Part shown: one piece after another, positions 9,472 through 18,483 of the stretch
Numbering within the stretch: position 1 is the stretch's first letter
Layout of the letters: every line of letters starts with the position of its first letter
The notes under the pieces: generated by a model
Seen by the model: the letters and a program-made list of their open reading frames with translations, nothing else
Databases searched by the model: none
What the model was told of the DNA's origin: nothing
Made by a program: the position numbers and the translations under genes
From: Sulfurimonas sp.
GTDB taxonomy: Bacteria > Campylobacterota > Campylobacteria > Campylobacterales > Sulfurimonadaceae
DNA length: 53,822 bases
Assembly: GCA_027064515.1 (NCBI GenBank)
Contig: JAMOPL010000056.1
Location: forward strand, 1 to 53,822
Direction of reading: 5' to 3'

Positions 9472-10804
9472 TTAATGCTTTTTTAAAAAATTCAATTAAC
9501 TTATCCATATTAAAATTCAATTGTTTATTATCCTTACATTCAAGTAAGATTCTTAGTTTATTTTCTGTTCCAGAATATCTAATTAGATGCCCAATATTTT
9601 GCTCATCTAAATTCTTTAAAATATCTTTTAATCCATCAATCTCTTCTAAAGGCTTTTTAACACTAATATTTACACCATCTAATCTTTGTGGATAAAGTTT
9701 AAAAGGTCGAAGAGCTAATGATGTTTTTGTAGACTTTCTAATAATTAAAGATAAAATTTGTAAAGCAGATAATAATCCATCACCAGTTTTAGCAAAATCA
9801 CTAATTACAACATGACCACTTTGCTCTCCACCAAAATTTATACCCTCTTTTTTCATCATCTCTACTACATGTTTATCTCCAACACTTGAACGAAATAGTT
9901 TTAAATTTTTAGATTCCATATACTCCTCTAAACCTTTATTACTCATCACAGTAGATACAATTCCTTTACCTTTTAAATCACCATTTTCATCCAAATATGC
10001 ACCTAATGCACCCAAAAGATGATCACCATCAACAACAACACCATTTTCATCAACAACAACTAATCTATCAGCATCACCATCAAGAGCAATCCCTATATCT
10101 GCTCTACACTCAATAACTTTTTTAGATAATTCCTGAGTATATAATGCACCACAATTGTTATTTATATTATTTCCATTTGGTTCATTATGTAAAACAACAA
10201 CATCTGCACCCAGCTCCTCAAGAACTGTTGGACCAACCTTATATCCAGCACCATTAGCCGTATCTAAAACAATTCTAACACCTTGTAATGATATATCTCT
10301 AGGAAATGAATTTTTAAGCTGAACAATATATCGTCCTATTACATCATCTATTCTTTTTGCTTTCCCAATATCTATACCTGTTGCTTGAGCATCAGCAATT
10401 AATTCATCGTTAAAATATATATCTTCTATCTCTTTTTCCACTTCAACAGAAAGTTTATTTCCATGCCCATCAAAAAATTTAATCCCATTATCTTCATAGG
10501 AATTATGTGAAGCACTAATCATAATTCCAGCATCACATCTCATATTTTCTGTAATAAAAGCGATAGCAGGGGTAGGCATAGGACCTATCTCGATAACATC
10601 ATAACCAATAGCAGTAAGTCCACTTACTATTGCATTTTCAATCATATAACCACTTTTTCTAGTATCTTTACCTATAAGTATTTTATTCGTAACTGAATGT
10701 TTCTTAAAATAGATTCCAGCAGCCATTGCTATTTTCATAGCCATTTGTGCAGTTAAGAAAGTTCCAGCTTCACCTCTAACACCATCTGTACCAAACAATT
10801 TCAT
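9464..10804 (-). CDS. glmM: Phosphoglucosamine mutase
   Basis: A 446-residue enzyme of the alpha-D-phosphohexomutase family, converting glucosamine-6-P to glucosamine-1-P for peptidoglycan and LPS synthesis. Visible: N-terminal FGTDGVRG, active-site phosphoserine loop [16 protein letters not shown] (~Ser100), Mg-binding DGDADRL (~241-247), the sugar-specificity GGEQSGH motif (~330) and the C-terminal phosphate-binding [10 protein letters not shown]. It heads the glmM-lspA pair on the minus strand. The upstream 129-bp gap to the divergent 70-codon ORF presumably holds both promoters. Confidence 0.97.
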   Translation of the reverse strand: MKLFGTDGVRGEAGTFLTAQMAMKIAMAAGIYFKKHSVTNKILIGKDTRKSGYMIENAIVSGLTAIGYDVIEIGPMPTPAIAFITENMRCDAGIMISASHNSYEDNGIKFFDGHGNKLSVEVEKEIEDIYFNDELIADAQATGIDIGKAKRIDDVIGRYIVQLKNSFPRDISLQGVRIVLDTANGAGYKVGPTVLEELGADVVVLHNEPNGNNINNNCGALYTQELSKKVIECRADIGIALDGDADRLVVVDENGVVVDGDHLLGALGAYLDENGDLKGKGIVSTVMSNKGLEEYMESKNLKLFRSSVGDKHVVEMMKKEGINFGGEQSGHVVISDFAKTGDGLLSALQILSLIIRKSTKTSLALRPFKLYPQRLDGVNISVKKPLEEIDGLKDILKNLDEQNIGHLIRYSGTENKLRILLECKDNKQLNFNMDKLIEFFKKALNG

Positions 10805-10907
10805 AATATATCCAAGTTTTTAAAGTGTTGTATTTTAATATAATGTAGCTTATAGGGGTGTTTGTTTTTATTCTATTATTTAATTTTTTATATCTTATGT
10901 GGTACAA

Positions 10908-10913
10908 TATAAT
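10908..10913 (+). promoter_or_regulatory. -10 box for the 70-codon ORF
   Basis: A consensus TATAAT lies between two GTAC tetramers (positions 10902-10920), with a start expected at about 10920. This would leave a very short leader ending in AAAGGAGG, a near-perfect Shine-Dalgarno, before the ATG at 10934. Confidence 0.55.
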
Positions 10914-10933
10914 CAAGTACAAAGGAGGATATT

Positions 10934-11146
10934 ATGAATGTTTCAAGATATTTATTTCAATCACCTTATAATAATCAGGTTCAAGTTGGAAAACTGGATA
11001 CTAGTGCTAAACAAGAATCTAATTCAACAGAGAATATACCGATTCAAGATGAGATTCTAAAAAAAGCAGAAAACTTCCAAAATACACAAACTAAAGAGAT
11101 TACACCTAGTGTTGAATCTCCATCTCAGATAGATTTGTATGTTTAA
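10934..11146 (+). CDS. Small hydrophilic protein of unknown function
   Basis: A 70-residue, Gln/Asn/Ser-rich protein with no transmembrane segment, cysteine or recognised motif. It ends in a short ...SQIDLYV tail. Expression signals are unusually good: consensus TATAAT about 20 bases upstream of AAAGGAGG, then ATG. It is alone on the plus strand between glmM and minE, both minus. I do not recognise the family. The composition suggests a disordered protein or a flagellar/motility-type accessory, but nothing in the sequence proves that. Confidence 0.6.
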   Translation: MNVSRYLFQSPYNNQVQVGKLDTSAKQESNSTENIPIQDEILKKAENFQNTQTKEITPSVESPSQIDLYV

Positions 11147-11172
11147 TTATCTCTTTTAGTATCCAATCATAA

Positions 11173-11403
11173 TTAGGAATCTTCTAATTCAACTTCAATA
11201 GAGAGAGCTTCTATACCATCAACTGTCTCTTTTTTAATGTCAATGGTTTTTACACCAATATATTTTTTAACCACTTCCATAAGTTCAGCTTTCATCTCAT
11301 CCATAAAAGGATAAAGATTACTCTCTCTATCTGACATAATAGCGATAGTCAACCTATCTTTTGCCGTAGTTGCACTACTTTTTTTTCTGAAAAAAGAGAA
11401 CAT
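11173..11403 (-). CDS. minE: Cell division topological specificity factor MinE
   Basis: A 76-residue protein that stimulates MinD ATPase and drives pole-to-pole Min oscillation so that the Z ring forms at mid-cell. The N-terminal amphipathic membrane-targeting helix (MFSFFRKK), the DRL-x-I-A-I-M-S-DR contact segment (~17-27) and a C-terminal beta dimerisation part ending in EALSIEVELED are visible. Its ATG overlaps the minD stop codon by one base (TAATG), so translation is coupled. Confidence 0.93.
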   Translation of the reverse strand: MFSFFRKKSSATTAKDRLTIAIMSDRESNLYPFMDEMKAELMEVVKKYIGVKTIDIKKETVDGIEALSIEVELEDS

Positions 11404-12215
11404 TACTTAAACATCCCTTTTATTTTACTCATCAAACCAGTTTGAATAGTTTCAACATCTTCCATAGCAACCATCTCCCCACAGATACGAGTAGCTATTC
11501 TCTTATAAGCTTGTCCAGCAGGTGAATTTTTATCTAAAATTATTGGTTTACCTTGGTTAGATGCATCTATAATCCCTCTATCTTCAGGAACTTTACCAAT
11601 AAGAGGTATACTTAAGATTTCTAATATATCCTCACTTGTAAGCATCTCACCACTCTGAACCATTTTAGGGTCTATACGGTTGATAACAAGATACTTAATA
11701 ACCTCTTTACCCTCTTTTACTTTTTGTGATTTTGAATCTAAAATCCCAATAGCACGATCAGCATCACGGATAGAAGAAACTTCAGGGTTTACAACAATAA
11801 TAGCAGAATCAGCAAACTCAATAGTATGCTCATAACCACTCTCAATCCCAGCAGGGGCATCAAGAATCACATAATCAAAATCTTCTGCCAAATCAGTTAC
11901 AAGTTTTTGAATCTTATCAGAATCTAAAACAGATTTGTCTTTTGTTTGTGAAGCAGCTAAAAAGAAAAGATTCGCATCAAATTTACTTTTTATAAGAGCT
12001 TGTTTAACATTCGCTTCACCATCCATAACCTGAACTATATCAAAAACTACACGATTCTCTAGCCCAAGAATCATATCTAGATTTCTTTGACCAATATCAA
12101 AATCGACAACAACACATCTTTTATTATTTATCGCAATTCCAAGTCCAACATTTGCGGTAGTTGTTGTTTTACCAACTCCACCTTTCCCACTAATTACTGC
12201 TATTATGCTCCCCAA
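11403..12215 (-). CDS. minD: Septum site-determining ATPase MinD
   Basis: A 270-residue deviant Walker ATPase. The N-terminal SGKGGVGKTT (residues ~9-18) is the signature P-loop with the extra lysine; the switch regions VVDFDIGQRNLD and VILDAPAG are present. The C-terminus (GLMSKIKGMFK) is an amphipathic helix that attaches ATP-bound MinD to the inner membrane. It recruits MinC to block FtsZ assembly away from mid-cell. Its start overlaps the end of minC by 13 bp, and minE follows with a 1-bp overlap. Confidence 0.97.
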   Translation of the reverse strand: MGSIIAVISGKGGVGKTTTTANVGLGIAINNKRCVVVDFDIGQRNLDMILGLENRVVFDIVQVMDGEANVKQALIKSKFDANLFFLAASQTKDKSVLDSDKIQKLVTDLAEDFDYVILDAPAGIESGYEHTIEFADSAIIVVNPEVSSIRDADRAIGILDSKSQKVKEGKEVIKYLVINRIDPKMVQSGEMLTSEDILEILSIPLIGKVPEDRGIIDASNQGKPIILDKNSPAGQAYKRIATRICGEMVAMEDVETIQTGLMSKIKGMFK

Positions 12216-12862
12216 TTTTGTTCCTTTAATACTGGTGTTATAACTATCTCGTTATTTTTTAATTCTACTCTATTTAGTCTATCTTTTAAAAATGAGTTAT
12301 CAACTTCTACTCCATGAAAGATTATATTTGCTTTTGGTGAAGCCTTTAACATCATAAAATTTCCATTACATCTTATAGAACCATCTACCACTTGAGTGAT
12401 AATAAGATTCCCGTCTATTATAATTGTTGCTCCACTATTTACACGGTTTAGTAAAAGTAAATCTCCATCTATATTTAACTCCTGCCCACTACGAACAAGT
12501 GAATCTAACACTTTTAAATCTCTTTGTTGTACTGGCTCAGGTGTAGTTGATTTTAATAGTTCTGCTTCGAGTTGTTTTTGAGCATTGAGATATTTAGCTC
12601 TCTCATTTTCAAGCTCTTGTTCTACAGGTTTACGACCCTTACCCTTAGGTAAAGTTACATTTTGCAAAAAACTCAATTTTTTTTCGTTTAAATAACTCTC
12701 TATTTTTTCACTTATGTCCCCATTTATTACAATCAGATAATCTTTAAACAGATTATAGTTTGTATCAAAAAAAGATATAAACTCATCTTCATCTGTTATA
12801 GTTGTTTCACATACTTTTACTGAAGATTGTTTTGTTTGCAAAAAAATTCCTTTGTGAACCAT
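12203..12862 (-). CDS. minC: Septum formation inhibitor MinC
   Basis: A 219-residue FtsZ polymerisation inhibitor. The N-terminal ~100 residues are divergent, as is usual for MinC-N, followed by a charged linker. The C-terminal right-handed beta-helix (~115-205) has the family repeats: RSGQELNIDGDLLLLNRVN, GATIIIDGNL and a glycine-spaced series. This part dimerises and binds MinD. It is first in the minCDE run. Confidence 0.88.
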   Translation of the reverse strand: MVHKGIFLQTKQSSVKVCETTITDEDEFISFFDTNYNLFKDYLIVINGDISEKIESYLNEKKLSFLQNVTLPKGKGRKPVEQELENERAKYLNAQKQLEAELLKSTTPEPVQQRDLKVLDSLVRSGQELNIDGDLLLLNRVNSGATIIIDGNLIITQVVDGSIRCNGNFMMLKASPKANIIFHGVEVDNSFLKDRLNRVELKNNEIVITPVLKEQNWGA

Positions 12863-12904
12863 TTATATGAGAAGCATTTTATCAAAATTATCTAAAAATA
12901 AAGA

Positions 12905-13147
12905 TTACTGCTTTGAACTCTTATTCTCAATCATATCTAAATACAACTCTTCAACCTTAGCTCTAGCCCAAGGTGTTTTTCGTAAAAATTTAAGACTAGA
13001 GTTTATAGTAGGATCAAACAAAAAACATCTAATATCGATATATTGACTAAGTTTTTTCCATCCATAATGCTTTACTAAATCTTCTAAAATATTTTTAAGT
13101 TTAATCCCATGAAGAGGATTATTTTTATTTTTTTCTGCTTCACTCAT
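12905..13147 (-). CDS. VF530 family DNA-binding protein
   Basis: An 80-residue protein matching the VF530 (DUF2132) family of small alpha-helical, probably DNA-binding proteins. Recognisable are NPLHGIKLKNILEDLVKHYGW at the start, RCFLFDPTINSSLKFLRKTPWAR in the middle and a VEELYLDMI tail, which together cover almost the whole family profile. Biological role is not established. It lies 42 bp upstream of minC on the same strand and may be read through into the min operon. Confidence 0.85.
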   Translation of the reverse strand: MSEAEKNKNNPLHGIKLKNILEDLVKHYGWKKLSQYIDIRCFLFDPTINSSLKFLRKTPWARAKVEELYLDMIENKSSKQ

Positions 13148-13242
13148 AATTATTTATCCTTTGGGTGATTCTATCTAAATATACTCAGAACTTTAGCCTA
13201 ATAAATGTTTGATAATAAAAACATTCACAAATAATAGTTTAA

Positions 13243-14205
13243 CTATTTAGCAACTAAACAGTCACCTTGGATAAAACAAGCTATCGCATAACCATGATTC
13301 AAACCTAGAGCGATACTTCCACCACTCTCTTGAGTGATATCTCCAGCTACAAATAATCCAGCTACATTTGTTTCATAATTATCATCATGAACAGGTTTTC
13401 CATCTAACTCCTTGATTCCAGAACCAGCAAGAAATGAGCTTGGTGTTGTTCCACCTATCGCATATATCACTCTATCAAAAGTTTCATCTTCAGCTCCATT
13501 AAACAGCACTTTTACTTTGCCATCATCGTCCTCTAACCCATCTATATTTATCCCAAGAATCGGTCTTACCTCTTTGTGCATTATCGCATTTGCTATATTT
13601 GTTTGATTAGTTGGATTTGCTCTTCTAAATGTTTCTCTTCTGTAACAGATAGCTACCTCATTTTTTTCACTCAAGTCTACTGCATACTCCACAGCACTAT
13701 CTCCACCACCAACAACTAAAACTTTTTCACCCTCACTACATCCATCAAGTGTATAAGCTATCTTTTTCTTAATAGTCGATGGAATTTTATAGCTTGGTTT
13801 GTTAGGTTTTCCCATTCTTCCTATCGTTACAACAACTTTTTTGGCTTGTATACTTTTTCCAGCCATAAAAACTTCAAAGTATCCATCTTTTTTCTCTATG
13901 GTTTGCACCTCAACATGAGTTTGAAGTTCAACCGAGTGGTAATCTAATATCTCATCAAAAAAATCTAATGTTGTTTCCTTAGTCCCATCTACAAAATAGA
14001 TTCGTCCATCAAGTTCAACCTTTTGACCCTTCCAATCTTTATCTACTCTTTTGTTATCTTTATAATACTTACGAATTGTAGAGTTATGATTCACATCTTT
14101 TTCTAACAAAACTATATCTCTAATACCTTGTAAATAACTCTCTACTGCTGTCGCTATCCCTGCTGGTCCTGCACCAATTATCGCTAGATTATAAATATGA
14201 CTCAT
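13243..14205 (-). CDS. FAD/NAD(P)-dependent oxidoreductase, thioredoxin-reductase-like without CxxC
   Basis: A 320-residue two-dinucleotide-domain flavoprotein. FAD-binding GAGPAGIATA (~11-20), the NAD(P)-binding GGGDSAVEYA (~165-175) and the C-terminal FAD motif GLFVAGDIT (~283-291) are clear. There is no redox-active CxxC between the domains, so it is not a classical thioredoxin reductase. The pattern fits the TrxR2/YpdA-like group found in Helicobacter and Campylobacter. It is 12 bp upstream of msrA on the same strand, suggesting a role in thiol or methionine-sulfoxide redox repair. The physiological substrate is unknown. Confidence 0.85.
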   Translation of the reverse strand: MSHIYNLAIIGAGPAGIATAVESYLQGIRDIVLLEKDVNHNSTIRKYYKDNKRVDKDWKGQKVELDGRIYFVDGTKETTLDFFDEILDYHSVELQTHVEVQTIEKKDGYFEVFMAGKSIQAKKVVVTIGRMGKPNKPSYKIPSTIKKKIAYTLDGCSEGEKVLVVGGGDSAVEYAVDLSEKNEVAICYRRETFRRANPTNQTNIANAIMHKEVRPILGINIDGLEDDDGKVKVLFNGAEDETFDRVIYAIGGTTPSSFLAGSGIKELDGKPVHDDNYETNVAGLFVAGDITQESGGSIALGLNHGYAIACFIQGDCLVAK

Positions 14206-14217
14206 ACTATTTCCTTT

Positions 14218-14745
14218 TTATTTTAATTTTTCTGGGAACTTTGAAATAAATTTTTGAAGTTTCGGAGCAATTACCACTTGACAATACCCTTGAGAAGAGT
14301 TTAATTTATAGTAGTTTTGATGATAACTCTCTGCCTTATAAACTTCACCTAAAGTGCTTACTTCGGTTACTATCTTATCTGCAAAATCAGATGAGGCCTT
14401 AGATATAGAATCATCTATAATCTTTTTTTCCTCCTCATCTGCATAATATATAACAGAACGATACTGTGTACCTTTATCTGCACCTTGCTGATTCAATGTT
14501 GTTGGATTATGCACCACAAAAAATATCTCTAAAAGTTCTACTAAACTTACTATATCTGCATCATACTCAATATCTATAACCTCAGCATGACCACTAACAC
14601 CTGTACAAATATTTTCATAAGTTGGATTTGCTCTTTTACCACCTGTATAAGCACTAACTGCACTTAAAACACCTTTTACATCACTAAAAACTGCTTCAAT
14701 ACACCAAAAGCATCCACCACCTAAAACTAATCTTTGTATATCCAT
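14218..14745 (-). CDS. msrA: Peptide methionine sulfoxide reductase A
   Basis: Reduces methionine-S-sulfoxide in proteins and free methionine. The catalytic cysteine motif GGGCFWCIEAVF is at residues ~9-20, followed by YTGGKRANPTYENICTG and GHAEV, all standard for MsrA; resolving cysteine near the C-terminus (SQGYCQVVI). The ATG at 14745 is preferred: AAGAAGAG precedes it and a longer reading from a TTG at 14766 adds only seven residues. Length is then 175 aa. Paired with the flavoprotein gene immediately downstream. Confidence 0.95.
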   Translation of the reverse strand: MDIQRLVLGGGCFWCIEAVFSDVKGVLSAVSAYTGGKRANPTYENICTGVSGHAEVIDIEYDADIVSLVELLEIFFVVHNPTTLNQQGADKGTQYRSVIYYADEEEKKIIDDSISKASSDFADKIVTEVSTLGEVYKAESYHQNYYKLNSSQGYCQVVIAPKLQKFISKFPEKLK

Positions 14746-14962
14746 TTCATCTCTTCTTTTTAGCAAATTATTACATATTATTTTTATTGTTTATATATAT
14801 GAAAAAATTATAACTAAAATTTAAGAATCATTAATGATAGGGAGCGAAAATTTAAAGATGATAAAATTCAAAAGAAAATTGTAACATAGTTAGATAAAAT
14901 GCCATCTTCAATATTTAATTCAGTTTGGGTTCTATATTTATCTGAAAACTCATTAAATCGTA

Positions 14963-15853
14963 TTATAAAGCCTTATTTTTTAGAACGAGCCCCTCATACA
15001 TCTCTAGAATCTGTGGAGTTTCCACCCCATACTTTTTTCCATGCTCCACCACATAGCCAGTTAAACTTTCTAATTCTACTCTCTTTTTATTTTGAAAATC
15101 CAAGTGCATTGATGTTGATGAATCATAAGGGACTTTTGAAGCAGTTTGGAGTGATTTTTCTATCTCATCATAGATATCTATCTCCATAGAATTTGCTACA
15201 TTTGCTATCTCCTCTAAAACTTTTTTAACCTCATCCCTATGATTCTCATATACAAAACCTATACTTTTATCATAGTAAGATGTGCTAGTAGCAAAAGCAG
15301 ATATAAATATAAATTTTCTCCATATAGCTTGTTTAATATCACTAGGTGTTTTATACCTTAGTTTAGCCTCATCAAATATCTTTGATAACTTTTCAGTAGA
15401 CACAGAATCTCCACCAAAAACACAAGCAAATAGCTTCCCTTTTTTTCTAATGATTCCAGGTTCTTTGATATGAGACAAGATATAAACACAACCCTCTAAA
15501 ACTGTACTTTTAGTTAATCTTCTTAGTATATCACCATTATTTACACCGTTTGAAAGACTTAGAATCGTACTCTTAGAATCTATACATTTTGAGATTCTTT
15601 CATAAGATTCTACCAAATCATAACTCTTCACACAAAATAGTACCAAATCAAAATAACCACTACAATTATCTAACTCTCTAGCATCTATTTTCTCATTCCA
15701 AGATAAAGAATCTTCAACTATTTCCAATCCATTATCTTGAATCTTTTTAAGATGTTCACCCCTAGCAAAACCAACAACATTATGCTTAGTTTTATTAAAA
15801 CTAGCACAAATATACCCACCTACTCCACCAAGACCTACTACTGCTATTCTCAT
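14963..15853 (-). CDS. 2-dehydropantoate 2-reductase family protein
   Basis: A 296-residue ketopantoate reductase-like (PanE/ApbA) NADPH enzyme, reducing 2-dehydropantoate to pantoate for coenzyme A. The ATG at 15853 places the Rossmann motif VGLGGVGGY at residues 5-13 as in the family; an upstream-extended reading is unsupported. Also visible are LFCVKSYD, LSLSNGVNN (family Asn), EGCVYI, the catalytic Lys region (IWRKFIFISAF) and a C-terminal domain with ESLTGYVVEHGKKYGVETP. The match is good, although PanE paralogues with other substrates exist. It stands alone between msrA and a decayed oxygenase. Confidence 0.85.
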   Translation of the reverse strand: MRIAVVGLGGVGGYICASFNKTKHNVVGFARGEHLKKIQDNGLEIVEDSLSWNEKIDARELDNCSGYFDLVLFCVKSYDLVESYERISKCIDSKSTILSLSNGVNNGDILRRLTKSTVLEGCVYILSHIKEPGIIRKKGKLFACVFGGDSVSTEKLSKIFDEAKLRYKTPSDIKQAIWRKFIFISAFATSTSYYDKSIGFVYENHRDEVKKVLEEIANVANSMEIDIYDEIEKSLQTASKVPYDSSTSMHLDFQNKKRVELESLTGYVVEHGKKYGVETPQILEMYEGLVLKNKAL

Positions 15854-15934
15854 ATTTAGCCTTAAAATTATTTTATACATATTATAGCAAGTAAGTCTAA
15901 CTAATTTTATATACATATCTATTCTTTTAGTTGT

Positions 15935-16110
15935 ACTATTTATGATGAAAATGATGGTGGGGAATTAATTATTTACGATTCCAATAATAATTTTTCACAA
16001 AAGTGATTTCAGATGCAAACACTTTAGTGATATTTTTAAACGATGAAGTATTACCAGCGAAAAAGAGAAGATTCTCAATAGCTGGATGATTTAGGGTAGA
16101 TAAGGTTTAA
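15935..16110 (+). pseudogene. Remnant of an SM-20-type 2OG-Fe(II) oxygenase, C-terminal part
   Basis: Plus-strand translation gives TIYDENDGGELIIYD in one frame, a stop, then after a frameshift KVISDANTLVIFLNDEVLPA, KKRRFSIAG, an in-frame TGA where the family has Trp, and FRVDKV before TAA. This matches the C-terminus of prolyl-4-hydroxylase-like/SM-20 2-oxoglutarate oxygenases (DGGEL, F-x-SDE-x-x-HEVLPA, R-x-SIAGWFR). The upstream catalytic domain is gone, and a frameshift plus a nonsense codon are visible, so it is decayed. Confidence 0.75.
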
Positions 16111-16115
16111 AAAAA

Positions 16116-16952
16116 CTAAAGCCCAAACTTTTGAATCTCAACTGCTATATTCTCTCTAAAAATTTCACGAACTGCATCTTGCCCAAGTAGGTTAAATTTA
16201 GTTGTATTATCTAAAGGTTTTACAATAGAAGAATCACAATACTCACCAATCTCTTCAGATATCTCTATCATATCTTTAAAGTAATGATTTCCACTCACTA
16301 AAAGCATAGGAACAACCTGAACTTTTAACTTTGGATTCTCTTTTATTCTCTCTAATATTTGGGCTTTTATAGCATCTTTAACAGCATAAAAAGGGAACTC
16401 ACCCTCTAATGAACAAGTCAGATTATTCTTGTTTATCATTTTTAAAAAGTCAGCCGTATAAGATACAGATTCTAAACCACCAAGATTTAAAACTGGAACA
16501 CCATGAATCACATAAAGATTGATAATATTTTCATCCTCTTGACGGATTTGTGCATCAAGATTCTTAAGATATAGAGATGTCTCTTTTGTTTTGTATAGAA
16601 GTGGATTTGTATAACGGATATTTGCCAAAGAGAAGTTTTTAAACCCCTTCACCATACGAACTAACACCTCATGCTCATCAGTTGGAAAAATATTTACAGA
16701 TACAACCACATATCTTTTGTACCCCTCCATATCTACATCTGCCATAACCTGAGGAAGATTCTTATAAACCTTCCCCTCTTTAGCCAACTCTTTGATAACC
16801 ATCTTTGAAGAGAAAGCTGTAAACACAGGAATCCCCTCAAACTGCTCTTTCACATACTCTTGAAAGCTAAAATATTTATCTTGCTCAATCACAGAACCAA
16901 AACATGATAAAATAATTGCAGTCTCTTTGTTATAATGTCTATATCGTTTCAT
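16116..16952 (-). CDS. cbiK: Sirohydrochlorin cobaltochelatase, CbiK type
   Basis: A 278-residue class II chelatase that inserts Co2+ into sirohydrochlorin at the entry of the anaerobic B12 pathway. The ATG at 16952 is chosen because it puts the opening strand ETAIILSCFGS at the expected N-terminus; a longer reading to 17027 would overlap cbiA and add a spurious hydrophobic stretch. Family anchors: YVIHGVP (catalytic His) in the middle and PMLLVSGNHYFKDM (metal His) at ~215. Divergent from cbiA with only 38 bp between starts, so the two likely share a control region. Confidence 0.8.
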   Translation of the reverse strand: MKRYRHYNKETAIILSCFGSVIEQDKYFSFQEYVKEQFEGIPVFTAFSSKMVIKELAKEGKVYKNLPQVMADVDMEGYKRYVVVSVNIFPTDEHEVLVRMVKGFKNFSLANIRYTNPLLYKTKETSLYLKNLDAQIRQEDENIINLYVIHGVPVLNLGGLESVSYTADFLKMINKNNLTCSLEGEFPFYAVKDAIKAQILERIKENPKLKVQVVPMLLVSGNHYFKDMIEISEEIGEYCDSSIVKPLDNTTKFNLLGQDAVREIFRENIAVEIQKFGL

Positions 16953-16990
16953 AGTAAATCCAAATTTTTTAGTAATTATAAAGAGATAAG

Positions 16991-18262
16991 TTGAAAAAAG
17001 CATTAGTAGTATCAGCAATAGCATCAAATCAAGGTAAAACTTTATTAACTATGGCACTTTTAACCCATTTTAAAAATAGAGTTCGCCCTTTCAAAATAGG
17101 CCCCGATTTTATAGACCCCCAATTTCATGAAAAAGTGGCATCCTACCCATCAGTAAATCTTGATGGCTATATGATGGATGAGAATCAACTAAATTGGATT
17201 TTCAATAAATATAACGATAAAGATGTAGCCATCTGTGAAGGTGTTATGGGGTTTTATGATGGGATGGATAAAAATTCTAGTGCTTATGATGTGGCTAAAA
17301 TTTTAAATATCCCTACACTTCTGATTCTTGATGCTGGTGGGAGTTATATCACTATATCTGCCATCCTAAATGGGATGTTAAATTTTAGAGATGATAACAC
17401 TATAAAAGCAGTTGTACTCAATAAAGTATCTTCAAAAATGCACTTTGAATTGGTAAAAAAACATATAGAGTTAGAGTGTGAAAATGTTATAGTAGTTGGG
17501 TGGATAGAGAAAAACTTACCTAGTATCAGTTCTCGCCATTTGGGGCTTGATTTGGAGGAGTTAGAATCTGTTGCATTAGATTCTATCGCTAAAGATGTAC
17601 TTAAAAATATAGATACACAACTTTTAGAAACTATTATAGATATAAAAGTTCAAGATAAAAAAACATATCCATTTAAACCAATAATACAAAAAGATGAGAA
17701 GTGTATTTTAGTAAAAGATAAAAACTTCTCATTTATCTACCATGATAATATTGAGTATTTAAAAGAGTTATATAAAGAGGTGATTTTTATAGATTCAACA
17801 AAAGATGAAGAGATTCCAAATGATGCTGATATGGTAATAATAGCTGGTGGTTATGTTGAAACTGATGAGAGTTATGCAAGGGTAAAAGATTCCATAAAGT
17901 TTAAAAATTCACTCATAAACCATGCTTCTAAAAATAAAAATATATATGCCGAATGTGCAGGGCTTATCTATTTAGGTAAAAAAATAGATGAAAAAGAGAT
18001 GAGTGGAATCTTAGATATAGAGTTTAAACTAGGTAAAAAAAGAGAAAGACTTGGTTATTATAAAGGGATTGATTTTGATACCAACGAAGTGAAAAAAGGG
18101 CATGCTTTTCACTACTCTTACATCACTTCAGCACCAAAGGGTAAGATAGGACTTTATAAAGTATCAAAAAAAATGATGAAAGATGGTGGCTATAAAAAAG
18201 GCAATCTAGTTGGAACATATCTGCATACTATGTGGCGATGTGATAAAGGAGAAGAATTTTAA
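16991..18262 (+). CDS. cbiA: Cobyrinic acid a,c-diamide synthase
   Basis: A 423-residue glutamine amidotransferase that amidates the a and c side chains of cobyrinate (cob(II)yrinate). The start is TTG. An N-terminal ATP-binding half has the P-loop-like IASNQGKT (~11-18) and RPFKIGPDFIDPQFH; the C-terminal class I amidotransferase half has the catalytic Cys region NIYAECAGLIYLG (~335) and a late His (GTYLHTM). First gene of a plus-strand pair; the next ORF overlaps its stop by one base. Confidence 0.95.
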   Translation: MKKALVVSAIASNQGKTLLTMALLTHFKNRVRPFKIGPDFIDPQFHEKVASYPSVNLDGYMMDENQLNWIFNKYNDKDVAICEGVMGFYDGMDKNSSAYDVAKILNIPTLLILDAGGSYITISAILNGMLNFRDDNTIKAVVLNKVSSKMHFELVKKHIELECENVIVVGWIEKNLPSISSRHLGLDLEELESVALDSIAKDVLKNIDTQLLETIIDIKVQDKKTYPFKPIIQKDEKCILVKDKNFSFIYHDNIEYLKELYKEVIFIDSTKDEEIPNDADMVIIAGGYVETDESYARVKDSIKFKNSLINHASKNKNIYAECAGLIYLGKKIDEKEMSGILDIEFKLGKKRERLGYYKGIDFDTNEVKKGHAFHYSYITSAPKGKIGLYKVSKKMMKDGGYKKGNLVGTYLHTMWRCDKGEEF

Positions 18263-18480
18263 TGTGTGGATTTTACGATGATGAGCAAAAGATAAAAAAA
18301 GGTGATAAAGCGATTTATAAGAATCAAAATATCACAATAGTTTCAGCAAAACATATAACAACTAATAAAACTATGGATATAGTTTATATGATAGATTCTC
18401 AACCTGAAAATGGTGAGATTATGATAAATATTCCTTATAAAACTGTTGGGTATGGATTAAACTTACTAGGTAGAGCCTAA
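18262..18480 (+). CDS. Small protein of unknown function coupled to cbiA
   Basis: A 72-residue ORF whose ATG shares one base with the cbiA stop (TAATG), so it should be translated by reinitiation. No signal peptide, membrane segment or known motif; a single Cys at residue 2, beta-rich pattern and an SDP-like run IDSQPENGEIMINIPY. The tight coupling implies that it is a genuine gene linked to corrin amidation or trafficking, but I do not recognise it. It converges with bluB (3 bp between stops). Confidence 0.55.
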   Translation: MCGFYDDEQKIKKGDKAIYKNQNITIVSAKHITTNKTMDIVYMIDSQPENGEIMINIPYKTVGYGLNLLGRA

Positions 18481-18483
18481 ACT

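Noticed and set aside
14899-15189. 96-codon plus-strand ORF
   Set aside because: Overlaps the panE-like gene on the other strand and has no family match; it is a shadow of that gene.
16953-17027. N-terminal extension of CbiK with a hydrophobic segment
   Set aside because: It overlaps the cbiA start and chelatases begin at the ETAIILSCFGS strand; the internal ATG at 16952 fits.
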